From Fibrobacteria bacterium (GTDB lineage Bacteria > Fibrobacterota > Fibrobacteria > UBA11236): 35,332 bases of DNA. The DNA is taken from assembly GCA_017881725.1 (NCBI GenBank), contig JADGQO010000047.1:1-35332 (forward strand). Direction: 5' to 3'. Every line of letters starts with the position of its first letter. The stretch's first letter is position 1. The translations under genes were made by a program, and so were the position numbers. This document shows positions 1 to 7,320 of the stretch, piece by piece. Under the pieces are notes generated by a model. It made no database searches. It saw nothing but the letters and a program-made list of their open reading frames with translations, and was not told where the DNA came from.

Positions 1-540
1 GTACAGTAATTCAATCAGGCACAGGTTGCGGCGGGATCCGGTTTTCCCTGCTCGCACCATCGTTTCCAAATGCCCGTACAAACAATCGATTTCCGAATGG
101 GACAGGCTATGCGGCTTGTACTTTTGTTGCGAAGGTCCGTAAAGTCCAAATGTGGGATCCTCCGTGAGTAAACCTTCATCCGCCAAAAATCCGGAAAAAC
201 TTTTCAACGTCGATATGTATCGCGAGATGCTGGTGGGCGCGAATCCCAACTCGACAAGACTACCAATGAATTCCCGCAGTGACGCGGCGTTAAAGTTTCC
301 CAAGTCAGAGCTGGGGCTGGGCTGGGATTGGGTTCCGGCGCGGCGCCAGTCCTTCCCAAGACCGGGGACGGTCTTGGTGATATCGGAGTCCTCATTTCCC
401 TTTGTGATTGTGCGTCGAAAAAAAATCCGGAGATCGGACAAATAGGCGGCAATGGTATCCGGGCTCAAACGCTTTTCCAATTGGAGGTGCGTCAAATAGG
501 CATCTTCCATGGGGATCGAGTCGAGTTTTTCGAGGTTCAT
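1..540 (-). CDS. Xer-type tyrosine recombinase, N-terminal part (cut by window edge)
   Basis: The minus strand is open from an ATG at 540 to the window edge, giving 180 residues without a stop. The N-terminus has the SAM-like core-binding domain of XerC/XerD recombinases: residues 21-40 read like the usual helix 1 (LEKRLSPDTIAAYLSDLRIF), and a second helical block around residues 105-125 contains SISRYISTLKSFSGFL. The visible end, RNLCLIELLY, is the start of the catalytic domain just before the usual GLRVSE motif. The catalytic R, H, R, H and Y residues lie outside the window. The insert around residues 47-80 (TKGNEDSD to SSDL) is longer than in E. coli XerD. The family resolves chromosome dimers at dif or integrates mobile DNA; the window cannot decide which. 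The gene starts 58 bases from tRNA-Lys and is divergent from it. The start lacks a clear Shine-Dalgarno sequence; an ATG at 551 in another frame runs into a stop. Confidence 0.8.
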   Translation of the reverse strand, partial: MNLEKLDSIPMEDAYLTHLQLEKRLSPDTIAAYLSDLRIFFRRTITKGNEDSDITKTVPGLGKDWRRAGTQSQPSPSSDLGNFNAASLREFIGSLVELGFAPTSISRYISTLKSFSGFLADEGLLTEDPTFGLYGPSQQKYKPHSLSHSEIDCLYGHLETMVRAGKTGSRRNLCLIELLY

Positions 541-558
541 ATTTGCTTCATGGGATCA

Positions 559-586
559 TTGAAAAAGTAATTTTTTGGTGTATATT
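559..586 (+). promoter_or_regulatory. Sigma-70-type promoter of tRNA-Lys
   Basis: A -35 box TTGAAA (559-564) and a -10 box TATATT (581-586) are separated by 16 bases. Transcription would start near 593, six bases before the mature tRNA. It lies in the gap between the divergent recombinase gene and the tRNA. Confidence 0.6.
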
Positions 587-598
587 TATGGCCGCTTT

Positions 599-674
<76 letters not shown>

Positions 675-680
675 AACTCC

Positions 681-736
681 CCCCTCCATGTCGGCTTGAA
701 TCGTAAGAAACGGCGTAGCATGGAGGGGATTTTTTT
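681..736 (+). terminator. Intrinsic terminator after tRNA-Lys
   Basis: A perfect 10-bp stem, CCCCTCCATG (681-690) with CATGGAGGGG (719-728), is followed by a run of seven T after one A. The 28-base loop is long for a simple terminator. It separates the tRNA from the ars operon. Confidence 0.7.
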
Positions 737-768
737 CAATTATCATCAATGACCGATATAGACGCTTC

Positions 769-784
769 ATCGTAATATTACGAT
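769..784. promoter_or_regulatory. ArsR operator candidate (16-bp perfect palindrome)
   Basis: ATCGTAATATTACGAT is its own reverse complement and ends 10 bases before the arsR start codon. ArsR/SmtB repressors bind AT-rich dyads at this kind of position, so autorepression relieved by arsenite is the natural reading. Promoter boxes are less clear: a weak TATAGA at 758-763 could be the -10, which would put the palindrome over the transcription start. Confidence 0.6.
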
Positions 785-794
785 TTTATACCCC

Positions 795-1130
795 ATGCCT
801 GCCCGACATCCGACCGAGTTTTCTTCCAAAGATGTCAAGTTGGCCGAAATGGCCAAAGCCATGGCTCACCCGGCTCGCGTCGCCATTTTACGGGAACTGG
901 CCAGACGAGGCACCTGTATTTGCGGTGAAATCGTCAAAGTGCTTCCCTTAGCGCAATCCACCGTATCGCAGCACTTGAAGGAACTGAAAAACGCAGGCCT
1001 CATCCGCGGCGAAGTGGAGGGGACGGCCTCTTGCTATTGCATCGACTGGACGGCTTTGAATACCGTACGCGATGCGTTTCAAGACGTTTTCACGGATTTC
1101 GAAAAAGACCATGTGCGGAGTTGCTGCTGA
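795..1130 (+). CDS. arsR: ArsR/SmtB-family arsenic-responsive repressor
   Basis: This 111-residue protein has the winged-helix fold of Ars[14 protein letters not shown] (about 23-35), the recognition region [16 protein letters not shown] (55-70), and the wing [12 protein letters not shown]. Thiols suitable for As(III) binding are C41 and C43 (TCICGE), C80 and C82 in the wing, and the terminal pair C110-C111; C41 and C43 lie where the metal-binding ELCVCD motif sits in classical ArsR. It should repress its own operon until trivalent arsenic binds. The stop overlaps the aquaporin start (TGATG), indicating translational coupling. There is no obvious Shine-Dalgarno sequence before ATG 795, and the next in-frame ATG at 849 also lies upstream of the HTH core. 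Confidence 0.9.
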   Translation: MPARHPTEFSSKDVKLAEMAKAMAHPARVAILRELARRGTCICGEIVKVLPLAQSTVSQHLKELKNAGLIRGEVEGTASCYCIDWTALNTVRDAFQDVFTDFEKDHVRSCC

Positions 1131-1834
1131 TGCCAGGGCTGACACGAGCATTGGCCGGGGAGACCTTGGGTACGGCATTCCTCTTGGCGTGCGTGGTCGG
1201 CTCCGGGATCATGGCTGAGCGGCTGTGCGGCGGCAATACGGGGTTGGCCCTTTTGGCCAATGCCTTGGCGACCGGCGCGGGATTGGTCACCCTCATCTTG
1301 ACTTTTGCTTCCGTTTCCGGATCCCATTTCAACCCTGCCGTCACTTTGCTGCAAGCCGGCTTGGGCGATTTTCCCTGGCGTCGCGTCCCGGCGTACGTTC
1401 TGTCGCAAATCGTCGGTGCCTTCGCGGGCACGGCGGTGGCCAATGCCATGTTCAGTCTGCCGTTATTTTTCGCCTCGCAACATGTCCGACATGGGCAGAC
1501 ACAAGCGTTTAGCGAGTTCATCGCCACCTTCGGTTTATTGCTGGTGATACGCGGCGTGGCCAAAAGCAGCGTGGCTTGGGTTCCACTCGCCGTCGCTGGC
1601 TATATCGTCGCGGCCTATTGGTTTACGGCTTCGACATCGTTTGCCAACCCAGCGGTGACGCTGGCCCGGGCTGCCACGGACACGTTTGCGGGGATACGGC
1701 CCTCGGATGTTCCGGTTTTTATCGCGGCCCAAATAGCGGCGGTAGCCTTGGCCATCCCGCTCTGTCGATGGATGTTCGGCGTTTCCGAAAAATCAAGCGC
1801 AGCCTCCAGGCCCGCGACCGGCCTTCCGGAGTAA
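1130..1834 (+). CDS. aqpS: MIP-family aquaporin/aquaglyceroporin of the ars operon
   Basis: The protein of 234 residues has about six membrane helices and the two half-helix signature motifs of the MIP family: SGSHFNPAVT (NPA at 68-70) and TSFANPAVTLAR (NPA at 173-175). It sits between arsR and arsC. In Sinorhizobium meliloti an aquaglyceroporin (AqpS) in an arsR-aqpS-arsC-arsH operon takes the place of the ArsB/Acr3 pump and lets arsenite formed by ArsC leave down its gradient. The same job is inferred here; the symbol follows that precedent. The start was chosen at ATG 1130 because it overlaps the arsR stop by one base and directly precedes the first helix; upstream in-frame codons would lie inside arsR. 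Confidence 0.88.
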   Translation: MPGLTRALAGETLGTAFLLACVVGSGIMAERLCGGNTGLALLANALATGAGLVTLILTFASVSGSHFNPAVTLLQAGLGDFPWRRVPAYVLSQIVGAFAGTAVANAMFSLPLFFASQHVRHGQTQAFSEFIATFGLLLVIRGVAKSSVAWVPLAVAGYIVAAYWFTASTSFANPAVTLARAATDTFAGIRPSDVPVFIAAQIAAVALAIPLCRWMFGVSEKSSAASRPATGLPE

Positions 1835-1864
1835 GTAATCCGTATTTTCACAAAGGAACGATTT

Positions 1865-2260
1865 ATGTCCGCCCGAAAACTGCTTTTTGTCTGCATCGAG
1901 AATTCCAACCGCAGCCAAATGGCGGAAGCCTTCGCGCGCATCCACGGGGGCGCGGCGGTGGAAAGCTACAGTTCCGGATCCCGTCCTTCGGGAATCGTCA
2001 ACCCCAAGGCCATCGCTTCCATGGCGGAAATCGGATACGATCTTTCCAAGCATGGATCGAAGTCGTTGCAGGAAATTCCGGACGTGGAGTACGATGCCGT
2101 GGTCACCATGGGGTGCGGCGACGCCTGCCCTTTCGTGAAGGCGAAGCACCGGGACGATTGGCAAATTCCCGATCCCAAACATCTTCCTCCCGATGAGTTC
2201 CGAAAAATCCGGGACCTGATTGAAAGCAAGATTAAAACGCTGTTGTCGGAAATGCAGTAA
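1865..2260 (+). CDS. arsC: Arsenate reductase, low-molecular-weight phosphatase type
   Basis: The 131-residue protein reduces arsenate to arsenite. It has the LMW protein-tyrosine-phosphatase fold with the P-loop C10-IENSN-R16-S at the N-terminus, the redox-relay segment MGCGDACP with C84 and C88, and the general-acid aspartate in IPDPK (D103). This matches the thioredoxin-coupled ArsC type with three catalytic cysteines rather than the glutaredoxin-coupled E. coli plasmid type. It is the last gene of the arsR-aquaporin-arsC operon, 30 bases after the aquaporin gene, with an AAAGGA ribosome site before ATG 1865. A short hairpin (2260-2278) and a strong GC hairpin (2316-2343) follow. Confidence 0.93.
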   Translation: MSARKLLFVCIENSNRSQMAEAFARIHGGAAVESYSSGSRPSGIVNPKAIASMAEIGYDLSKHGSKSLQEIPDVEYDAVVTMGCGDACPFVKAKHRDDWQIPDPKHLPPDEFRKIRDLIESKIKTLLSEMQ

Positions 2261-2278
2261 CCGGGAAGTTACCCCGGT
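2260..2278 (+). other. Small hairpin at the end of arsC
   Basis: ACCGGG (2260-2265) pairs perfectly with CCCGGT (2273-2278) around a 7-base loop and begins on the last base of the arsC stop. No T-run follows. It may protect the 3' end or pause transcription ahead of the larger hairpin at 2316-2343. Confidence 0.35.
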
Positions 2279-2315
2279 GACAGTGGTGTTACCACGGGAA
2301 GCCCTCACACCCATA

Positions 2316-2343
2316 AACCCCGCCGGAATAACCCGGCGGGGTT
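2316..2343. terminator. Bidirectional terminator between arsC and speA
   Basis: AACCCCGCCGG (2316-2326) and CCGGCGGGGTT (2333-2343) form a perfect 11-bp stem with a 6-base loop, between the convergent arsC and speA genes. The stem ends in TT on the plus strand and in TTTAT on the minus strand, so it can serve both, though neither side has a long T-run. Confidence 0.65.
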
Positions 2344-2392
2344 GAGTCATCGACGGGTAGGCCTGATGGAGAGGTCCGTCGCTGGCCCCGGC

Positions 2393-4291
2393 TTATTCCA
2401 AATAGGTATATCCGTACAGTCCGGAGCGATAGATGGCCAGGAATTCCCGGCCTTCCTGCTGGGTGATCTTCCCTTCTTTCACGGATGCCGACACCCACGA
2501 TTCCATGGTCCGCACCAGGTTTTTATCGCTGAACTGCACGTAGTCCAACACGTCGGCCACGGATTCGCCGTCAATCACCTGGTCGATGTTATAGCCTTCT
2601 TTGCCGCGTACCGTAATGTGCACGGCGTTGGTGTCGCCGAAGAGATTATGCAAATCACCCAGGATTTCCTGGTATGCGCCTACGAGGTAAACGGCGACGT
2701 AATAGGGCTCACCGGGGTTCAAGGCGTGCAAGGGCATGGAGCGGGCCATTTCCCCTTGGCCAATGAAATGATCGATCTTGCCGTCGGAGTCGCACGTGAT
2801 GTCCTGGAGCGTGACGCTTTGCGTCGGCTCTTCGTCCAAGCGTTGGATGGGCATGACCGGGAAAATCTGGTCAAACGCCCAGGAGTCAGGCAGGGATTGG
2901 AACAAGGAAAAATTGCAAAAGTATTTTTCCGCCAAAAGCTTGGCGATGCCCTGCAGTTCGAAGGGGAAATGCTTCATTTGCCGCGCTTGGCGATCCACCT
3001 TCAAGGCCAAGGACCAGAACAGGCGTTCGGCCATGGCGCGGGTTTTCAAATCGATAATCCCGAGGTTAAACCGGTCCAAAACCTCTTCACGCAGTTGCAG
3101 CGCATCATGCCACGTTTCCAGCATATTGTTATGCGCCAGGTTTTTATAGAGGCTGTGCATCTCGCGCAAAGCCTCGTGATCCTTCTCGCCGATGGCGTGC
3201 AGTTGTTCGTCCCAGAACGGCGGTTTGCCCACTTCCAAGACATTGAAGACCAACACGGAGTGATGCGCCGTCAAGGCGCGGCCGGACTCAGCGATGATAT
3301 TGGGGTGGGGAAGATTGTGCTTGTCCGATACCTGGCAGATGGTATAGATCACGTCATTGGCGTATTCCTGAATCGAATAGTTCACGCTGCTGTTGCCGGT
3401 GGATCGGGTTCCGTCATAATCCACGCCCAGGCCGCCGCCGATGTCGACGAATTCGATTTTGAAATTCATGGATTGAATCTGCGCGAAGAACTGAGCGATT
3501 TCCCGCAGGCCAGCCTTGATTTTCCGGATGTTGGTGATTTGGCTGCCGAGGTGGAAATGGATCAGCTTGATGCAATGGTTGATGCCTTCCGCCTTGGCGA
3601 AATCCAGCGCTTCCAGCAACTCGGAAGAGTTCAGGCCGAACTTGCTTTGGTCGCCGCCGGATTCTTCCCACTTTCCCGAACCTGAGCTGGCCAGCTTGAT
3701 GCGGATTCCGATATTCGGTGAAATGTTCAGGCGCGTCGCCATGTTTTTGATCAGGCGCAATTCGTTGAGCTTTTCCACCACCACGAAGATTTTTTTGCCC
3801 ATTTTTTGGGCCAACATGGCGAGTTCGATGAACTCTTCATCCTTGTATCCGTTGCAAATGATCAGCGATTCGGCATTATCCATGATGGGAAGCACGGCAT
3901 GGAGCTCAGGTTTGGAACCCGCTTCCAGTCCGATATTGAACTTCTTGCCGTGGCGGACGATTTCCTCGAGGACGGGCCGTTGCTGGTTCACCTTGATGGG
4001 GTAGACGTTGTAGTACTTGCCTTTATATCCGTATTCCTTGGAAGCGGCGTCGAAACAGGAAGAAATCTGTTCAATGCGATCGTCCAGAATGTCCGGGAAC
4101 CGCAAGAGGACAGGCACGCCGATATCGCGGAACGTCAACTCGTCCACCAACTCCTTGATGTCGATTTGGAATCCCTTTTCCCGCTGTGGGCTGACTGTCG
4201 CATGGCCTTTTTCGTTCACGCCGAAATACCCGATACCCCAACCGTTGATGTTGTAAAGTTCGCTCGAGTCTTCAATTCGCCATTTGCGCAT
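2393..4291 (-). CDS. speA: Biosynthetic arginine decarboxylase
   Basis: The 632-residue protein converts arginine to agmatine, the first step of the agmatine route to putrescine and spermidine. It belongs to the PLP-dependent fold-III (alanine racemase-like) decarboxylases. The pyridoxal-phosphate lysine is K100 in YPIKVNQQ, followed by the family signature around GLEAGSKPEL and the HFHLGSQ and GGGLGVDYDG blocks. The C-terminal part keeps the SpeA-specific region ending in GLYGYTYLE. Length is close to E. coli SpeA (658). The start at ATG 4291 has an upstream AGGGA. It is apparently monocistronic, with 283 bases separating it from the small gene upstream. No regulatory element was recognised. 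Confidence 0.95.
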   Translation of the reverse strand: MRKWRIEDSSELYNINGWGIGYFGVNEKGHATVSPQREKGFQIDIKELVDELTFRDIGVPVLLRFPDILDDRIEQISSCFDAASKEYGYKGKYYNVYPIKVNQQRPVLEEIVRHGKKFNIGLEAGSKPELHAVLPIMDNAESLIICNGYKDEEFIELAMLAQKMGKKIFVVVEKLNELRLIKNMATRLNISPNIGIRIKLASSGSGKWEESGGDQSKFGLNSSELLEALDFAKAEGINHCIKLIHFHLGSQITNIRKIKAGLREIAQFFAQIQSMNFKIEFVDIGGGLGVDYDGTRSTGNSSVNYSIQEYANDVIYTICQVSDKHNLPHPNIIAESGRALTAHHSVLVFNVLEVGKPPFWDEQLHAIGEKDHEALREMHSLYKNLAHNNMLETWHDALQLREEVLDRFNLGIIDLKTRAMAERLFWSLALKVDRQARQMKHFPFELQGIAKLLAEKYFCNFSLFQSLPDSWAFDQIFPVMPIQRLDEEPTQSVTLQDITCDSDGKIDHFIGQGEMARSMPLHALNPGEPYYVAVYLVGAYQEILGDLHNLFGDTNAVHITVRGKEGYNIDQVIDGESVADVLDYVQFSDKNLVRTMESWVSASVKEGKITQQEGREFLAIYRSGLYGYTYLE

Positions 4292-4574
4292 TGCGTTACT
4301 TCCCTAAAAAGTGATTCTGCAACTTAACAATTTTGGGAGCGGTTTCGCGAAGCGGAACATTTCAACGGGATTGGACGGCCTGGATAATTTCCAAGGGCCG
4401 CAGCGCGCCAATCGGAGTACGGATATTACGATATGAGGGGATTCGCGCCCGGCCAAACCTAAAGCTGATCGGGGCGGAAATTTTCAGGGTGTTTAGATAA
4501 GGTCGTTTCCCCGACTTATTCTAAATCCCTGGGCGAAGGCTGGATTGAAAAAGCGGCGCGATTCAGTTCCAATA

Positions 4575-4757
4575 TTAATTGCTGGCAACCGCGAGATGAA
4601 GCCCAGCTGGGCCTTTATGCGCGATGCAACCGGAGCAAGTTTTATTTCCCGTGGCTGCCAGCCGAGCCAGGCCGGCTAATCCCAACAGAAATGCAACGAA
4701 AACCCACACCTCCCAAAGAGGCCGGGTTTGTCGTGAACGATCGGTATTACCTTCCAT
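4575..4757 (-). CDS. Small single-pass membrane protein, unknown function
   Basis: This 60-residue frame is supported by a textbook Shine-Dalgarno sequence, AGGAGG, five bases before ATG 4757 (complement of 4763-4768). The product has a charged N-terminus (about residues 1-13), one membrane helix around residues 16-35 (VWVFVAFLLGLAGLARLAA), then a CSGC motif (C41, C44) and a short tail with a histidine at 47. The two cysteines and nearby histidine could bind metal or form a disulfide, but this is inference. I do not recognise the family. It stands alone between speA and the outer-membrane protein gene, all on the minus strand. Confidence 0.5.
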   Translation of the reverse strand: MEGNTDRSRQTRPLWEVWVFVAFLLGLAGLARLAATGNKTCSGCIAHKGPAGLHLAVASN

Positions 4758-4956
4758 GATGTCCTCCTAAATGCAAAAGCTTTATCTCTTAGTGGACTAG
4801 AATCGCGCGCGGTTCAGCACGCCGTCGTGAGTTTTACCCATATCACAAACTAAACACAATTCGAATTCTATGGGGTGAAATATCCGGAAGATTATTAAGC
4901 GGATTGGCATCGAGTTTTGAGGGATGGCGGAAAAATTTGAGGCACAGGGACCCTTT

Positions 4957-4975
4957 AAGCCCAAATTGCGGGCTT
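4957..4975 (-). terminator. Weak hairpin downstream of the outer-membrane protein gene
   Basis: AAGCCC (4957-4962) pairs with GGGCTT (4970-4975) around a 7-base loop in the 293-base gap 4758-5050. There is no T-run on the minus strand, so terminator function is uncertain. I see nothing else convincing in this gap apart from the ribosome site of the small gene. Confidence 0.25.
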
Positions 4976-5050
4976 GAGCGGTCATTGTGAAGGTAAAACT
5001 CGGAATTCCGGATTTCCCAATTTTGTCGATAGCGATGCGTCAACACCCTG

Positions 5051-6076
5051 TTAAGGCCATTGGACCTGGCCGGAAACCTGATAAAAGGAAGTGCCGAGCT
5101 CATGGTGGCGCAGCGCGTAGTGAACGGAGAACCAGCGATAGGCCACCGAAGCGCCTGCGCTTAAGTATTCCGAGTCCCATCCGCCACGCAAGTAGATGAT
5201 TTCGTGGAAGTCCCACTCGACTCCTACGGCAGGGTATTTTCCGCCTTCGGATTTTTGCGTTGCGCCCAAAGCAACGGTGCTGTTCCAATCCGGAAAAATT
5301 TCTTCCCAACTGGCCGATAGGTGGTAGCGTCTGGAAATGTTTTCATAAACCTGGGTTTCGGAAAAATCGCTGCGCTGCTTGGTGGGTAGTAATTCGAATC
5401 CGGAAGCTTGGATTTTTACGTCGCGATCGGAAAAGTGCGTGACCGGATTGTATCCCCAATAAAACTTCAGGCAAGCGCCCAAATCCACGTTAAGGTTTTG
5501 GGCCAAATAATCCCCGCCTTCCAGCTCTTCGTAGAAATACTTGGTCGTCATGCCTAAGGTAAAGTTCATGGGTATCGGCCGGCTGGATATGTCGGAGCGG
5601 GGGAACTCGAAATCCCATTTCCGCATGATGTTGACGTTGGTCATGTAGACAACGTCGCGCAATTGCTGGCAACCATCGCAGGGCGCGGGGCGGAAGCCGG
5701 GATCGTTCAACCGGTCTTGGGCCGTGCCCTGCAACAAGGGCAGTACTTGGATGTCGCCCGTGGTCACGGTTTGCAGAAAGGCGTTGACATGCGTGTTCGA
5801 GTCCACGGAGTATCCGACGGCGCCGTTTAGGCTTTGGCTCAAGCCGTTGAACAAGGGCAACGTGGCCATTTCCAAGCGTAAAAGTTTCCCATCGCCGATG
5901 TCACCTGGAAAATCCAAATATTGGCTGGCGGTTTGAAAACGCGAAGGGAGCGCTCCCGACGTGCCGTTATCAGAAACGCTGGAGCCAATCAAATAGGCTT
6001 CCCCGGCGAAATCTTCCGCCTGGGCCTCCTGGGCCTGTATGGCAAAAACGCATAGCACGGTAAGCCATAAACGCAT
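5051..6076 (-). CDS. Putative outer-membrane beta-barrel protein (PorV-like)
   Basis: The 341-residue product begins with a clear signal peptide (MRLWLTVLCVFAIQAQEAQA, cleavage after AQA at about residue 20). The mature part alternates short polar/aromatic strands, and its C-terminal third (VGVEWDF..IYLRGGW..LSAGASVAYRWFSVHYALRHHELGTSFYQVS) resembles the ends of PorV/PorQ-type barrels. A CDGC pair is present at about residues 136-139. It probably sits in the outer membrane, but its cargo or partner is unknown. ATG 6076 was chosen because a GGGGAA precedes it and it gives a compact signal peptide; an in-frame TTG two codons upstream is possible. The M23 peptidase gene lies 62 bases upstream on the same strand, so the two may share a transcript. 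Confidence 0.6.
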   Translation of the reverse strand: MRLWLTVLCVFAIQAQEAQAEDFAGEAYLIGSSVSDNGTSGALPSRFQTASQYLDFPGDIGDGKLLRLEMATLPLFNGLSQSLNGAVGYSVDSNTHVNAFLQTVTTGDIQVLPLLQGTAQDRLNDPGFRPAPCDGCQQLRDVVYMTNVNIMRKWDFEFPRSDISSRPIPMNFTLGMTTKYFYEELEGGDYLAQNLNVDLGACLKFYWGYNPVTHFSDRDVKIQASGFELLPTKQRSDFSETQVYENISRRYHLSASWEEIFPDWNSTVALGATQKSEGGKYPAVGVEWDFHEIIYLRGGWDSEYLSAGASVAYRWFSVHYALRHHELGTSFYQVSGQVQWP

Positions 6077-6138
6077 GAACAACGGTTCCCCGGCGGGTCA
6101 ATGTCCGCACTGCAATCGACGCGATCGCTGGGGAGATT

Positions 6139-7110
6139 TTAATCTACGAGGATGCCCGAAGGCAAAATGTATTTCTCGGGGTTTTGGGCCGTGCCGTCGC
6201 GATGCACTTCATAATGGAGATGGGTGCCGGTCGTGCGCCCCGTATCGCCCATGTAACCGATCAATGCATATCGTTTTACCAGTTGGCCTTTTTCCACCAT
6301 GATTTTGGTCATATGGCCATACTTCGTCAAATATCCGTTGCCGTGATCAATGACTACCAAATTACCGAAGTTGCCGCTCTCGGTGGAGGTCGATACGATG
6401 CCGTCAGCGGTCGCGAAAATAGGTGTCCATTTGCTGTTGGCAATGTCCAAGCCTTCATGAAAGGCGCGCTCGCCCACCACGGGATGCAGGCGATATCCGA
6501 ATCCGCTGGTAATCTGACCCTTAGTCGGCAAAACGAAGGGCGTATGCTCCCACAAATTATGACGATAGCGGACAAATTCCTCGATCTGCTTGAAGCTCGA
6601 GGCCGTGAAGGTAATCTTGCTCTGCAATTGGCGGTTTTTCAGGCCGGAGTTCACAATTTGCTCTGAAACCGCCGGCGCCATTGACGCGCCGAGCTCCACG
6701 CGTCTCCCGCCGACGCCGAATGCCAGGAAGGATTTGTCGTAAGTGTTCATTCCGTAAAGCGCGCGGATTTTTTCTTCCAAGCGCGTCAGGCTATCCAATG
6801 TGGATTCGACGGACCCCTGCTGGGTCATCACTTGCGTTAAGTCCTTTTTCAAGGAGGTATTTTCCTTGTGTTGGACGGCTGAGGAGACTTGACGATAAAT
6901 CCATGCGCCGCTCTCTCCAGCCAGGCAAAGCAGACTTAAACTGAGCATACTGAGGGAAACCATCACGAGGTTGCATAGATTGGAATTCAAAGGGACGAAT
7001 CGCGAAACGCGGCGCGCATCCCATTGCCAGGCGACAAGGTATTCCTTCCCGGCGACGATGTTGAAAAGGCGGGCAAACAGGGTTTCCCCGAAGGTAATTT
7101 TTTTCTTCAT
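6139..7110 (-). CDS. Membrane-anchored M23 peptidase (LytM/NlpD type)
   Basis: The 323-residue protein has a cytoplasmic N-terminus of about 42 residues, one membrane helix (about 45-65), a short coiled coil (about 85-120), and a C-terminal M23 domain from about 190 to 320. The zinc ligands are visible: H218 and D222 in FHEGLDIA, and the HLH motif with H299 (H297 catalytic); H266 in KYGHM is the other catalytic histidine. Such proteins cleave cross-links in peptidoglycan from the periplasmic face and act in division, cell shape or elongation. All catalytic residues are present, so it should be active rather than an EnvC-like activator. The neighbouring outer-membrane protein gene follows on the same strand. 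Confidence 0.88.
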   Translation of the reverse strand: MKKKITFGETLFARLFNIVAGKEYLVAWQWDARRVSRFVPLNSNLCNLVMVSLSMLSLSLLCLAGESGAWIYRQVSSAVQHKENTSLKKDLTQVMTQQGSVESTLDSLTRLEEKIRALYGMNTYDKSFLAFGVGGRRVELGASMAPAVSEQIVNSGLKNRQLQSKITFTASSFKQIEEFVRYRHNLWEHTPFVLPTKGQITSGFGYRLHPVVGERAFHEGLDIANSKWTPIFATADGIVSTSTESGNFGNLVVIDHGNGYLTKYGHMTKIMVEKGQLVKRYALIGYMGDTGRTTGTHLHYEVHRDGTAQNPEKYILPSGILVD

Positions 7111-7282
7111 TCCAATTTCGTTACGAACTGAATTGCCCTTTGCAAGACTCAGGCTGTGCGCTTGGTCTCACCCGTGAAATCTCAAAAGTTTAGTGACTGG
7201 TGTGATTCTAGTCAAGTGAAAAGCGCTGATATAAGTTGTGATAACTCCAAGAGTTACCTTAGGGAACAATAGCCTCAAATGG

Positions 7283-7312
7283 TTGCGGAGGGTTGGGGAA
7301 TTTTGGTATCAT
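7283..7312 (+). promoter_or_regulatory. Promoter candidate of the 7321 gene (possibly leaderless)
   Basis: TTGCGG (7283-7288) and TATCAT (7307-7312) are 18 bases apart. The -10 box ends only 8 bases before ATG 7321, and no Shine-Dalgarno sequence is visible, so the transcript would be nearly leaderless if this promoter is used. Confidence 0.3.
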
Positions 7313-7320
7313 GGCCCTGA

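Noticed and set aside
2342-3685. A 447-residue plus-strand frame opposite speA
   Set aside because: speA on the other strand is fully conserved over the same bases; the plus frame has no recognisable domain and no ribosome site.
4797-5103. Two short overlapping minus-strand frames
   Set aside because: Neither has a ribosome site, a recognisable motif or a consistent hydrophobic pattern, and they overlap each other and the end of the outer-membrane protein gene.
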